From NCBI GenBank assembly GCA_030407005.1, contig JAUDYN010000004.1, positions 3,410,001 to 3,474,000 on the forward strand: a stretch of 64,000 nucleotides of DNA. The letters are read 5' to 3'. Made by a program: the position numbers and the translations under genes. The notes below the pieces were generated by a model. The model did no database searches and was not told the DNA's origin. It saw only the letters and a program-made list of their open reading frames with translations. Below, in pieces: positions 35,211 to 48,206 of this stretch (its first letter is position 1; every line of letters starts with the position of its first letter). The stretch comes from Desarmillaria ectypa (lineage: Eukaryota > Basidiomycota > Agaricomycetes > Agaricales > Physalacriaceae).

Positions 35211-38200
35211 ATGCCGACCAGCTCCTTTGCGGTGCCTACGATCCTTACAACAGCAACCCTTCATTTTGCTGAAGTTGCTGAAGGTGCCACCGCACAGGAT
35301 GTCATTGATGCCTTGGTAGATACTGCTCGTTCAGAGGTTCTTGGAGGCCTGGAAGATAAGGGATGGGCTCTTCAGAAGATAAGGGTGGAACGAAACGGCC
35401 GCCCTTGGGAAGAAGACGAGCTAGAAGCTCTTGGTGAAGGTGAGTAAATTCGTTCGTCTTTGATAAATTGCCTACTAGTGCTACACAGGGATCCTGGAGC
35501 CTTTTACTTTGGTCGCGCCTTTGGTTAACGCCCCGCCATCGAAGGCTACAACTCAACGGCATTTCTCTTCGTTTCCCATGACTGCACATCTTCACAATCC
35601 TGTGCTTCGTTTGGTTTCTCTCCATCCACACCTCTCCATCTATCTATCCTTTCTTCGGGTCCCTGAAATTCATGACGGTTTTCGGTACAAAGTCTTCATT
35701 TCCAAGACCACGACTATTCATGACGTTGTAAACTCAGTAATAGACGAACTAGGATTGACCAAGTCCTTGCCGGTTCCGGGGGGTGGAAACCTGGAGTATG
35801 TTCTGGAAGAAGTGTGGAAGGATTCTGAATCTGAAAGTACGTATTCTACAACTTGCATGGTCTGGGTACACGTTGATCTACATTCTTAGAATCATCGCGA
35901 CTGCCTAGCTCCTCTTTGGTCTTCAGCATCGTAGAATCCTCTTTCTGCGCGAATCCATACACGTCCGCGGCCACTCGCAGCTTCCGTTTCTGCGTCCCTG
36001 ACGAGTGGTACCGTCGCTCTAAATCGAGGAGTGTATCCACAGCATCCACAGAACCCACGCAATCTACCATAAGACGTCTTGCAGCCTTACAGGAGTCCGA
36101 CGAAGACGAAGAGGATGAAGGAACGGCAAAGATGTCCAGTCCGGAGGCGTCTTCTCCTGCGTCCGCCACCACTGGAGGCGGGACCATTTCTCAAAACCGC
36201 CTGTCGACTTTGTTCGATGGGTGGTTCCAAGTTTCATCTCCTCCCCGATCCAGTGTTGTATCCACACCGGAGAAACGCAAGAGTACAGTCAGTGAGCCTA
36301 TGCTAGTCGAAAACCAGACCGGCGATGGCTTAATATCGGGATCAAGTTCAGGCCAGGAGTCCGATTTCGACGAAGCGGAGTTTGAGGACCTAGTGAACAA
36401 TTTAGGACTAAAGAATGACAAGCGAACTGAGATGCTTACCATGTCACCAGAGAGGAAACGAATAGTCTTGTCGCAACATAAGTTGATGAAGGCGGGAACA
36501 ACTGGGTCTATGCGAGGTCCAGCTCACGCTCAGTCCTATGGGCCTAGCAGTGCTGCCGGAATAATGCCGAGAATCGTTCCACAGCTGACTGGGGATGGCC
36601 TCATGAAGCGGTTCTCTATGTGGGGGGTGGCACCTGCGGCACCCCCCGTGGTTTCTGAAGGAGCACACACCACTGGCGAGTTTGACAAGGGTAGGAAAGG
36701 GTCATTCGATAAGATTTCTGAGGAACCGAGGCCTATCCTACCTCAAAGCACGGGAGGGCGATGGAGTAGCTGGTGGTCGTTGTCCAGTGGTGACAGAGGT
36801 AGCGTTGGTGATAGCAGGGCACCTGAGAATTCGCCAAAGTGGTATGTTGATGGATTGAAAAGCTGGAAGTCGACGGATATCAAGCTGCTCAAGCACATCA
36901 TATCGCTACGAGTGCACCTTCGAAACGCTAGTATGACATGGGTGGAAGAATTCCTTAGTACTGAAAAGGGAATGGACGCTTTAACGGCCATGCTTGCAGG
37001 ACTGGTTGGCAAAGGTGGAAAGCGGAAGGATTTGACGGAGATTGAAACTAACTGCCTTCTGGAAATTGTTAAATGTTTCAAAGTCTTTCTGAATGCCGGA
37101 AACGACAAAAGTAATGTAAGACTTGAGTAACAATCACCTATGGTTATCGCTAACACTCTGGTAGGAGCTCTTCGACCGAATCATTGCTGCTCCAATGGTC
37201 GTAACTTACATTACTTATTCTCTCCACGTCCCTTCTCCGGAACTGAGGACCATGTCATCAGAAATTCTAGCGGCTCTTTCTTTTTTATCAGCTGATGGTC
37301 ACAAAGCAACGCTCTCTGCATTGTCGGATTATCGCGTTGCCTATGATGAAACGTTCCGTTTCGAAGGCCTGGTCAATTCCTTACAATTGCCTTCCGGTGA
37401 AGGAGAATTTAGCGATGATGTTGCAAGTTATCTGATGGATATGGACGATGATGAGGTCAAGCGGATTTGGAACCCTAGGGCCGCGGTGATGTCCCTCGTT
37501 AATGCCTTGACAAACTGCCCCAACGCTTTGGAAGACAGAATTGTACTTCGAGAGGAATTTAGTAGAAGGGGTCTGAATGAGATTATTGTGGTACGTTTAA
37601 TTTACTTCGTTTCTAAGTCTTCCTGATTGGGTTTTGCATTATAGGCTTTACGATATGTTAAGCCGCCAGAATATGTGATGAATCAACTCAACGTATATAC
37701 AGAGGAGAAATCGGACGATGATGCGGAAATGAGAGAGAGGACCAGAGGGATGATGAGGCGGACTGCTAGCGACGCTACACTGTCTGACGCTGAAGATGTA
37801 CTGCAAGACATAGTCCAATTGGCCCAAGAGCATGGTGAACTGTATCCTGTGATGGTTGATATCCTTCACAATTACAACGATATTCTTGGTAAGGACGTAG
37901 AATTGTAAGTGTTTTGAGGCCAGCCTGTCTTAGGTACTGATGACGCTCTATTGCAGGCAACTAAAGGCCGATCTTCTTACCGTGTTGGATAAATTTGTTG
38001 AACAGGCGGCAATGCTCGACAAGTTGTAAGTCTTTTCTCTCAACGAAAATAAGTGTACTGATGAATGCTGCGTGCAGTGACGATAGCTGGCATATCTTCA
38101 TGAAGAGGTTCGTAGCGTCTGTTTCGCATATCACAGGCCAAGAACTCGAGGTCAAGGCCGCATCTGAGAGTGACCACGTTGTTGAGGAAGAATTGGAGTC

Positions 38201-41200
38201 TCTGCGGACGAAGGTCGAAGAGCTTAGCGATGAGGTATACATAATCCGCGTTTCCCTTTCCTCTAATAAGCAATGCTTCGTTCACAGCGCACGAAATTGA
38301 AGAACGAACTCAACCAGCAGATCGCTGAGATGAATGCTCTGAAGTCTTTACCTCTTGGAGGCTCTCAAGGAAAGCCGCCGGGAAAAGGTGGCCCTGAGGT
38401 CTGTCAAATGGCTACAGCGACTTTATAGAATCTGATATTTTCTCAGAGCTTCCACGGTGTCGTTCAACGGCTCGTGCAGAAAGAAAAGCAAGTTCTTCAG
38501 CTCCAGTCGGAACTGGATCGAATCAAAGGCCAGCAACATCCTAACGAGGCACGCGATGCGGACGAGCGTGCCAAACAAGCCCGTGATCGGGCCAAATGGA
38601 ATGCGCTGATGGACGAGATTGCCAAGCTGAAGGTTAAGGTGCGTTCGAACCCCCTCGTCCCTATCATATGCTTTCGTACCTAGATCTTGACTACTTAAAA
38701 CAGAACAGCGACGCAGAAACAGCCTTGGGAATCAAGGATAAGGAAATTGTTTACTTAAAGCGAGCGCTTGAGTCTGTGTACTCTCGATTTTCGGCCAGGG
38801 AGGAACATCGTGAAGAAGCGCGAGGAGCAGAAATGGATGCTGAGCTCATGGCGGCCCGCACCATCGAAAATCTATCGCAGAAGGATGATCAAATTGCTTC
38901 ACTGTGCATTGAAGTCGCTGACCTGAAAGCTACACTCGCAGCGAAACCCAAGACCGAGAAGGAGTTCAAAGCGCGCTCTCCTCCACCGCCTCCTCCTTCT
39001 AAACCTAAACGTACTGCGACGACGCCAACTCATGTGTCACTTGCAGCATTGTCAAAGGTAGATACTAAATCTCCGCCTCCACCACCACCACATCCTCCCC
39101 CCCCTCCCCCTGCCCCTCCTCCTGCCCCTCCTCCTGCACGATTACCATCGATAGCTATCGCTGCGGCTGCTGTCCTGGAACCAGCTTCTCCCACGCCATT
39201 AACGTCATCTGGACCACCGCCTCCTCCTCCTCCTCCTCCTCCTCCTGGTATCCCCCCTCCTGCTGTTTCCACAGGGCCTCCGCCCCCACCACCGCCCCCA
39301 CCGCCCCCGCCTGCTCCGGCATTTTCGTCAGCGCCCCCACCACCCCCTCTGCCACAATCTCTAGGCGTTGGACCGCCCCTTCCCCCGCCCCCTCCCCCTC
39401 CCCCTGCTTTCCGAATGGGAGGTGTGAGACCCAAGGTCACTCGTCCTGCAAAGCGACTAAAGCCCTTCTTCTGGAACAAGATCAACAATTCAACTGTTTC
39501 CAACACAGTATGGCGTGAGGTCCCAACTGATATCCAATTCGACTTGAAGGATCTAGAAACGACATTCACAATTGATAACTTGACTCCGACACCTTCACAA
39601 CTCCAGGCTAATCCATTTAAGAAATCCGCCGTAACAACGCTATTGGATATTACGCGTGCCAATCATATCGGTGAGTCAACATTGTTGTCTCGCATTATCA
39701 TTATCTTGTCATTGATTCCTCATTCTCTACGTAAAAGCTATAATGCTGAAACGGATTAAACTGAATTTCCCGGGAATACGCAAAGCTCTACTTGAGTTGA
39801 ATGATAATCTTTCCATTGATGATCTGAAAGCAATTGGGAAGCATTTACCAACACCTGACGAGGTACTTGGAATATTTCTGGATTGTCTTTCGATTTTATT
39901 TTTGGCGTTTAGGTCAACCGAATCAAAGACTTCGAAGATGTTGGGAAACTTGCTATGGCTGACCAGTATTTCAGCCAGGTACGTAGATATCCTTGTTCTA
40001 TGCTTGATATTGAATGTACAGTTGCTCTAGATAATAACCATTCCGAGGCTATCGGAACGGCTGGATTGTATGCTCTATCGCCGTAAATTAGATCTTGATA
40101 TTGCAGAGATACGACCAGATCTGAATACTCTACGTAATGCTGCCCTGGAACTCCGGGGGTCGACAAAGTTCAGGCAGATCTTGCAAGTGAGCGTTTATCA
40201 ACCCAATTCCTAGCAATGCTCCTGATGCCGCAAAAATAGGCCGTGCTTGCCGTAGGAAATGCATTAAATGGTTCCAGCTTCCGGGGTGGTGCTAAAGGTT
40301 TTCAGCTCGAGGCCCTTCTGAAGGTAAACTCAGATTGGACGGTTGTTGTCCTTTGGGCTCATCTCTTGGCAGATGAAGGAGACGAAAACAGCCAAGGCTG
40401 GTACTGACTGCCCTACATTGTTGCATTACTTGGCTCGAGTACTCCTCCGATTTGATCCTAATCTGGTCACATTTATTGAGGGCCTTCCTAATGTTGAAGC
40501 TGCTTCTCGTCGTATGTTGCCTGGTTTCAACAACATGGATATATCGCTGTGACTTATATTTCTCAACAGTCTCTGTACAGACTATTATGCAGTCGATCAG
40601 CGGCATGGCTTCGGGTTTGGCACAAATCAAGACCGAGATAACGCAGCTCAAACAGCTACCTGTCCTACCCGACGATCGTTTTATTCTGGTGATGCAGGTA
40701 GGGATTCCTTAATGTGCCAGCTTGTATCTTCCCTGACCTCTGTATTCAGCCATTTGTGATTGAGGTCGAAGAAAGTATCGTCGCGCTTAAGAATATGGGT
40801 CAGTCCCTAGAAGGGGACCTACACTCTCTTCTTGCATACTATGGCGAAAATCCCGACGCAACCGACGCACCCACACCCGAAGATTTCTTCGGTTTGATTC
40901 TATCGTTTTCGTCATCTCTCCAGGTAAACCTATTCCGAAAAGTCCGATCTCATCGTTAAACTTGTTACGCAGAAATGTGCTCTAGAAGTTCACGATTCTC
41001 AACAGAAGTCAGCAGTCCAGACAACACAGTCTAACATCCAGATCAAAGTAGAAGTGGACCAGCCTGCGGAACCTGTAAGTCTTTCCAACGTATGGCTGAC
41101 ACGAATCTCATCATGCAACTGCCACAGACCATTAAGGCTGCCGCTGATACCCAGGGTTCTTATGGCCGAACTGCTGGCGGTAAATCAGTGGGCCGAGGTG

Positions 41201-41337
41201 ACCTCGACCAGGCCATTCGCAGCATGCGAGATGGGAAACGAAGAGCAAGACCTGTGCGGCCACTCAGCAAGATATTCCTAGATGGTGCGCCTGGCGGTGG
41301 ACGACCTCAGAGTCGCTTTTTGAATCATGATGCATAA
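35211..41337 (+). CDS. diaphanous-related formin
   Basis: Nineteen exons: 35211-35439, 35489-35836, 35890-37115, 37165-37590, 37645-37904, 37957-38025, 38078-38234, 38288-38398, 38447-38638, 38704-39670, 39738-39862, 39913-39978, 40031-40186, 40240-40323, 40373-40511, 40570-40697, 40750-40923, 40973-41074, 41128-41337; 1722 aa. Formins nucleate and elongate actin cables for polarity and septation. Order: N-terminal ubiquitin/RA-like region (~1-190); GTPase-binding and FH3 region (~350-850) from FEDLVNNLGLKNDKR; coiled coil (~880-1090); proline-rich FH1 (~1098-1245) that binds profilin; FH2 from RLKPFFWNKIN (~1253) to ~1650 with LNFPGIRKAL and AVGNALNGSSFRGGAKGF; DAD near 1675-1695 (GDLDQAIRSMRDGKRR). 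It resembles Bni1/SepA/Drf1. GBD plus DAD implies Rho-relieved autoinhibition. Confidence 0.96.
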
Positions 41338-41889
41338 TATTCACGAGTTACTTACTTATCACATACTAATATAGTCATTCCGCATACCACGATCTCTATA
41401 TCAATCTTCTATATATCTCACGCATACATATCCCTACTGTTACTTGTATATCGAGACGCCTCGGACATGTATGTATACTTTCATGACATTATGACAGCCT
41501 GCGAGGGCACATTCCAATCTAGTACGTGGCGTCTTTGATCGACTAAGTTTGAATCGATCCTCAGTAACATCAGTCGAACTTCATCACCTTAATATGCTTC
41601 TTGAGAGTAGCCATGCGAAAGGTATGTAAACCTATTTTAATAACTCTCGTCTCATGTTTTTCTGCCGTTCTCCCAGATGGTTGAACCTTTCGGGCTTGTC
41701 ATTTTCTCGAATATTGTGTAAACATTGTGAATCAGTGCCTCAAGATGAAGAAAGCATGCGGATATTCACAGACCCATATGATCTGTGTTCCTTCGGCGTT
41801 ACTTGTCCATAAGACCTGAGGTCCACACTGTTATTTAAACGATCAGTATCTCTCAAGATGATTCTACAAGTCGTTTTTACCCGCGAAGG
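41338..41889. other. intergenic stretch
   Basis: Between the formin and the S28 peptidase, both on plus. No gene. A TATA-like ttatttaaac lies about 55 bp upstream of the peptidase start. Confidence 0.4.
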
Positions 41890-44125
41890 ATGACTGGTCT
41901 ACGATTCCTTGGGCTCATTTTTCTTACTTCTTGCCTTTCACTCACTAGTGCTCTACTCCGCGAAGGACGTCCTCATGGCAATATCATGCCCATGCCGGTC
42001 ATGCCGGTCATCGAGGTAGAGGATACTACTAGCTACGCAGTGACTTCCTTGGCGGATGAACTGCCGCCATACGATATGATCTATTATTTCGACCAACTCA
42101 TCGATCATAATAACCCATCGCTCGGAACGTTCCAGCAGAGATATTGGCATACCTATGAGTTTTATGAGCCAGGCAAGTAATGGTACATATCATGCGTCGT
42201 GCTCTCTCTTCTCTAACGTGACTTCCCAAGGTGGGCCAATTATCCTTATGACGCCGGGGAAAGCCAACGCAGCACGTTCGTATTAAATTCATTTCTGACC
42301 GAAATTTCTCTGATTTCTTTTTTTTCCCGGCAGCTTATTATGGGTACCTCACGAACCGCACGATAAACGGCCTTATCGCCCAACAGGAACATGGATCGGT
42401 CATCGTTGTTGAACATCGGTTTTACGGCCTTAGCAACCCCTACCCTGACCTTACCGTCGCGAGCTTGAAATATCACACTGTTCAGCAAGCCATTGAAGAT
42501 CTGGAATACTTTGCTAGGAATGTCGTGCTTCCAATGCCCAACGGTGATCAAGTTGGCCCTGATAAAGCCCCATGGATCCTTACTGGGGGCAGCTATTCAG
42601 GTACGTCCACTGATTCTCCATGAGCTTCCCTTCCACTATCTTCAAAAACAATAGGCGCTTTGACCAGTTGGACTATGGTGAAGTACGAACATCTATTTCC
42701 TTATAACAATATACATCTGACCACATCCGAATCCTAGTAAGCCTGATGTATTCTGGGCAGGGTATGCATCGTCTGCTGTCGTCGAGGCAATATTGTGAGC
42801 CTATATTCATTTCCATGGCATTTCCACAGGCTTACGCGGCAAATCAGCGATTTCTGGAGATATTTCGAACCCATTCGCCAGAACATGCCACAAAACTGTT
42901 CTGCGGATGTTGCCGCTGTGATTGCTTACGTAGACGATGTATTCTCTGGAGATAACACAACAGCTATCAATGCGATTAAAGACAATTTTGGTCTGAATGA
43001 GATGTCACATCTCGATGATGTGGCAGCCGCATGTCAGCACGTAAACCATCTTGATGAGTTCTTTCTCACTGATATGCCTTTCGTAGTAAGGAACAATCTG
43101 TGGGACTGGCAGTCTCTCCAACCGACATCTGGTGCTGGTGCACGATTCTTCGAATTTTGTGACGCCCTAGAAGTCAAGAATGGCAATAGTGCACCTGAGG
43201 CAGGGTGGGGCCTCGACCACGCGCTTTCAGCTTGGGGTTCCCATTTCAAAGAAGGTTACTATACATTGCGTGAGTATCCACTGTACTCTGAATGCAGAAG
43301 CTCGTCTCACTCTAAGCTTGAATATTCCTAGTTTGTGGTGATAGTAACGCTGAGTTCGTTCACTCCTTAATTTGACAATCAGGTCTGTAAAAGTTCAACG
43401 TGATTGTAGAGACTGTCTGGGTACATATAACGCGTCCCAAGATTTCTGGACCAACACCGATATTGACAACAGCTACCGTTCCTGGAATTGGATAGTGTAC
43501 GTGCGACTCCCTTCCAAATTCCAATCTTATTGAACCGCGCCGGCAGCTGCAATGAAGTGGGCTATTATCAAGCAAGTTCTCTATTCCACGTATAGTTGCT
43601 TATTTTATTCATATCTCTATAGGATGGACCTCCTGTAAATGCTACAGAAACACCCATTGTGACGCGACTTGTCAACGTCGAAACGTTCTACGATCAGGTA
43701 CTCTTTCATCTTCCACGCGAAGTTTAAGTTCATGATCACGACAATTTCAGCGCCAATGCCAAATGTTTTTCCCTGAAGCTTTCCCCAAACCCCCATACCC
43801 AGACACGAGTAATATCAATACATTGTACGAAGGGTGGGACGTTAGTCTCGATAGAATCTTCTTTGCGAACGGCATTCGTACGTTAACATCACGGTAGTTC
43901 GGTAGGAATGTCTAACATAATAATCTAGAGGACCCTTGGAGAGAGGCTACTGTATCCGCACAAGGACTGAACATTCCGAGTACTGAGGAAATGCCCATCG
44001 GACTTTCGGACGGTTTCCATTGCTCTGATTTGTCCACAACGACGGGAACAATAGACGCAACTGTATATATGGTGCAAACTTCCGCTTTGGCATCTATGAG
44101 TACATGGTTGAAAGAATGGGAATGA
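41890..44125 (+). CDS. secreted serine peptidase, family S28
   Basis: Thirteen exons: 41890-42172, 42231-42275, 42334-42600, 42655-42682, 42738-42794, 42848-43032, 43087-43269, 43332-43343, 43394-43496, 43547-43571, 43623-43697, 43751-43877, 43929-44125; 528 aa. S28 enzymes (Pro-X carboxypeptidase, DPP7) cleave after proline, usually in lysosome/vacuole or outside the cell. A signal peptide occupies ~1-21. Seen: YYFDQLIDHNNPSLGTFQQRYW, the nucleophile motif GGSYSG (Ser ~196), ASSAVVEAI, CLGTYNASQDFW, catalytic Asp in FFANGIQDPW (~465) and His in SDGFHCSD (~494). Length matches the family. Introns at 42173 and 43572 start with gcaagt (GC donors), supported by frame and conservation; exon 8 is 12 bp. 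Confidence 0.93.
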
Positions 44126-44424
44126 ACGAAGACGGTGAAGTTTCAGAAGCCTTGTACTCATTTGTACGAACCTCCATGTAGTGGTTTTGTGAACTGTATG
44201 GTGTATTGAATAATGTATGTGGTGGATGCATATTTTTATAACTAACTTGATATTTTGTCCAAAATGTCGGTAAAAACTCTGCTTGCCAAAAATCGCTTTG
44301 AATTCGCTGACAAAAAACACATTTGATCTCCGGTCCGAAGCATGTGCCCCAAAGAGCGCGTCATGCACGTGTACATCATATGCGGCCATTTTAACCTTAG
44401 GCAACCTCATCTCTTTCTCATACC

Positions 44425-47400
44425 ATGAACTACATCCGCGGTGCTGTCAATGCTATCAGCGCCCCGTACCAATATTACAAGGAATTACCGCCAATAAATC
44501 CCTCGACGCTCACCGGTGCGATTGATGTCATCGTTATTCAGCGCCCAGCCGACAATGGCGGGACGGAACTAGCTTGTTCACCGTTTCATGTACGATTCGG
44601 AAAATGGCAGGTACTCAGACCGGGAGAGAAGAAGGTGTGTCCATTCTCGCATCTGTTAATCAAGCAGCCGACGAATCAGTCCCAGGTCAACGTAATGGTC
44701 AATGGCCACTCGATTCCATTCAATATGAAGATCGGAGATGCTGGCGAGGCTTTCTTCGTTTTTGGGACTGATGACGACGTGCCAGATGACCTTATTACTT
44801 CGCCTATCCTTCAGCCCACACGACCAGACGCGGAAACAACGCCTGAAGCTCTCAACGTAGGACCATTTGGAGCGAAGGCTGAATCAGATGATGACGAGCT
44901 ACCAAAGGAAGAGCCAGATTACCTTGATCTAGACGCCCAGCCAGACAACGACGAGAAACGACACAAGAAGACGCAGAGTTTGACATCATCAGTTTCTGTA
45001 ACCGAGAAGCAGCCGTCGAGGCTGTCACTACCTCAAGAACATATTTCACCTGGAACAGACGCCAAAGATATGACGGAGAAGGAACAGGATGAACGTGCAG
45101 ACGAGGTGCTGAAGAAGAAATTGAGAAAAGGAGTTGACCATGTACCCGAGGTCGCATTTTCGAATGGTCCGTGAACTTATATGACCTGTTCCCTAGATGA
45201 TTGATCTTTGGTTACAGGCATTGCATATGACATTGAAGGATATCACTCTTCAAGCAGGCATCACAGTATCTCGCATGACCGTGAACGATCCGATCGTACC
45301 ATCAGTTCTTCTGGTGCTAATGGCATCAAGTTTCCCGCTTCTTCAAGATCCTCGACACCTTCACCATCCCAGTCTGGAACTCCCGACGATGAGCCTTCAT
45401 CCTACACATTTCCCTCCATGCGCGCCACTTCCGAGCCTCCTGATTTTCCTGAACCGCCGGCTGACATAACGAAGTCCAGTTCCCTGCCGCTGAAGCTTCA
45501 CTCGTCATCACCCCAGGAATACTCTTGGGAATGGGGTGCATTTCCGCAACCGTCCCCTTTGAAGATGACGTTTGGAAAGAGCCTGGGAAAGTCTAAGCAC
45601 AAATCAGTTAGTGGTTTGGAGGCAGATGAAGAGGGTGAGGTCCGGAGTAGGAGCGTGCCCCCATTATATGAAGAGAAGGGAACAGAGAAAGAGCAGAGAG
45701 TTTATGAAGATTACGATGACGAAGAGGTCACAGAAGAGAAATATGGCGCTGGTGGTAGACTGACAGTCAGCCCATCAGACCCCACAAAGTTTAGAGTGGC
45801 AATAGAGGGTCGGCGGGTACCATTTGAGCTGAGTCTGGTGCATGTTGAGGTGGATGAGATGCGCGGTAGAAGGAATCGAGACGGTGCTGTTCCCGCTATT
45901 CCCAACAACACGAGCAATGCCTTTGGTATGGACGAGGTTGAGACTGATAGACTATTTGAGAAAGGAAAGATCGATCTTAATACTTTCTTGGATGACGGAA
46001 GCATCATTGATGATCCAGCCTTGGTGATAAATTGGAATGAGGGCCAGTATGTTATGCAACTTTCCTCGTGCTCCCGTCCTGACGCTGTTCACAGGTACAT
46101 TAGATACGGCGATGGATCACCATTGGTACAGGCTCTCAGGCTGTGGCGTAATGAGTATCTCCGCCAACGAGACATAGGTATGACACCGACAAGACCTTCT
46201 TCGCCGCTTTCGGATGACGATGAAGCAGTCAAGTCAAGAATCAGTGATTCTTCTGGCGTCTCAGAAACGACACCAACAGGCAATCGAAAACCTCCAACTT
46301 CCTCATCTTGGGTACAGTGGTGGAGTCGGAGTAGAAGAGGCACGCCTTCCAGCACACCCAGTAATGGGAAGCCCGGAAGTCCCGAATTAAGAGAGTCGGT
46401 CTCGGTTCCCCTGGAATCTGTCCGTTGTTTCATGAATCACACATTCTTTCCGTTATTGACATTTCCTGCAGACGCTACCGCCTCATCTAAAAGATATACC
46501 GGCAGCAGAATCTGCACCGGCCCTTCCCTCAACACCGTTGCAGAAGCCCATTCAGGATGCTCCTACCCCGGTACCTGTAATCGAAAAACCTAATCACAAA
46601 TTTGCTAAGACACTGCGGTTAACATCAGATCAACTAGTAAGCGTGCCGTCATCTCACAGGTTCTTATACTCACATCGGGCACTGCGTCCAGAAATCTCTG
46701 AACTTGAAGTTAGGTCCTAATATGATAACCTTTTCGTTGTCCGTGACTGGTGCTATTGCATGTACTGCGCGCATATTCCTGTGGGAGTCGACTGACTTGG
46801 TTGTTGTGTCCGATATTGATGGGACAATCACTAAGTGTGTTTCGAATTCATTTGTAACTCTGAAGCGCGGCTGATACTCGATGAAAAGGTCTGATGGGCT
46901 AGGCCATGTCTTTGCGATGATAGGGCGTGATTGGACACACCTTGGAGTGGCAAAGCTCTACACAGATATTTGCCGGAATGGGTACAAAATTATGTATTTG
47001 ACTTCGAGAGCGATAGGGCAAGCGGATTCTACAAGGGATTATCTGAGGGGAATCAAACAGAATGATTACCAGCTTCCCGAAGGACCTGTCATCATGAGTC
47101 CTGACCGGTTAATGGCGTCGTTGCATCGGTGTGTATATTTCATCAAGTAGTATCAATCTGGACTAATTGAGGTGGGCTTCTAGGGAGGTTATCATGCGAA
47201 AACCAGAAGTGTTCAAGATGGCTTGTTTGAGGGACATTCAGCGTCTCTTCGGTGAGGCGTCAAGAAATACATTCTATGCAGGGTTTGGGAACCGGATTAC
47301 GGACGCTATGTCTTATCGAAGTGTGAACGTGCCCAGTTCACGAATATTCACTATTGATTCGACCGGCGAGGTCAAGTTAGAACTGTTGGAGTTGGCGGGG

Positions 47401-48141
47401 TATAAATCTTCGTAAGTCTTTTCCTTCCTCGAGGATGGTGGTTCCTAATTTTGGTATGTACCAAGCTATATCCATATGACCGATCTCGTCGACCAGATGT
47501 TCCCGCCTATCCATCGCAAATGGGCTCCAGAATTCACTGATTTCAACTACTGGAAAGCCCCGGTCCAAGATTATCCTCTTCCAGACCTCTCACCCCCTTC
47601 CCCTGCGTTAAGTGCTCGTTCTGATACATCAAATCAGAGTGCATTAGCCCGACTGCGCAACTTCAGCCTTGTGGGAAGTAGACAAGTCAACGTCTACAGA
47701 TCAGTGACTTCTATCTCATCCTCACCGACTCGGAGGGAATCCTCGCCGGAAGGCGAATTAGAGCACCGATTGAGGCAGATGTCGTCGTTTGAGAGACTTA
47801 GCAGTACTCTTGGGTTCCCGGGCTCGTCGAGACGAAGCGCCAGTCCGGATTCGATGTCTTCGGTTACATATGCAGAGTCGGAGGACGAGTCTGATGTGGA
47901 TTGTGACGACGGCACTGGAAAGCGGAAAAGGCGAAGGCGGAGGCGGAGCATGAGTAGTATACCAGGCGCTTTGGATGATATGCACTTTGAGCTTGATGAA
48001 CAGGAGGACGGTGTTGAGGACCAACAGAATGAGGAACTCGACGAGGAAGGAGGCATGATGGCTGATGAAGAGGCGGAAGAGGATGCGTTTGATGAAGATC
48101 TCTTAGCTGCCGGAGAGATGAAGAACGTTCCCTTCTTATAG
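44425..48141 (+). CDS. PAH1: lipin-type phosphatidate phosphatase
   Basis: Seven exons: 44425-45166, 45218-46419, 46472-46636, 46692-46834, 46889-47128, 47184-47411, 47466-48141; 1131 aa. Lipins turn phosphatidate into diacylglycerol for triacylglycerol and phospholipid synthesis and act at the nuclear/ER membrane. The N-LIP domain starts MNYIRGAVNAISAPYQYYKE. The LNS2 (HAD) domain holds the catalytic DxDxT motif SDIDGTITKSD near 743-751, then MIGRDWTHLGVAKLY, YLTSRAIGQADSTRDYL and YAGFGNRITDAMSYRSV. The middle is long, acidic and Ser/Pro-rich, with many SP/TP sites that would suit CDK control as in yeast Pah1. The tail carries a KRKRRRRRR run near 1062 followed by an acidic end; an ending in acidic residues is also known in yeast Pah1. 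Confidence 0.96.
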
Positions 48142-48206
48142 ATTTTTATACAGCTACACTAGAGTTCTACATGTAATTCTAATTTACTGTCTGGCGTACG
48201 GGAGGA

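Noticed and set aside
39030..39662. A 210-codon glycine-rich open frame on the minus strand
   Set aside because: It is the reverse complement of the proline-rich FH1 region of the formin; long frames opposite CCN repeats are a base-composition effect.
42795..42829. Nearer 3' splice site in the S28 gene (exon 6 starting at 42830)
   Set aside because: It would make a 35-bp intron and insert six residues before the conserved DFWRYFEP; the acceptor at 42847 gives a normal 53-bp intron.
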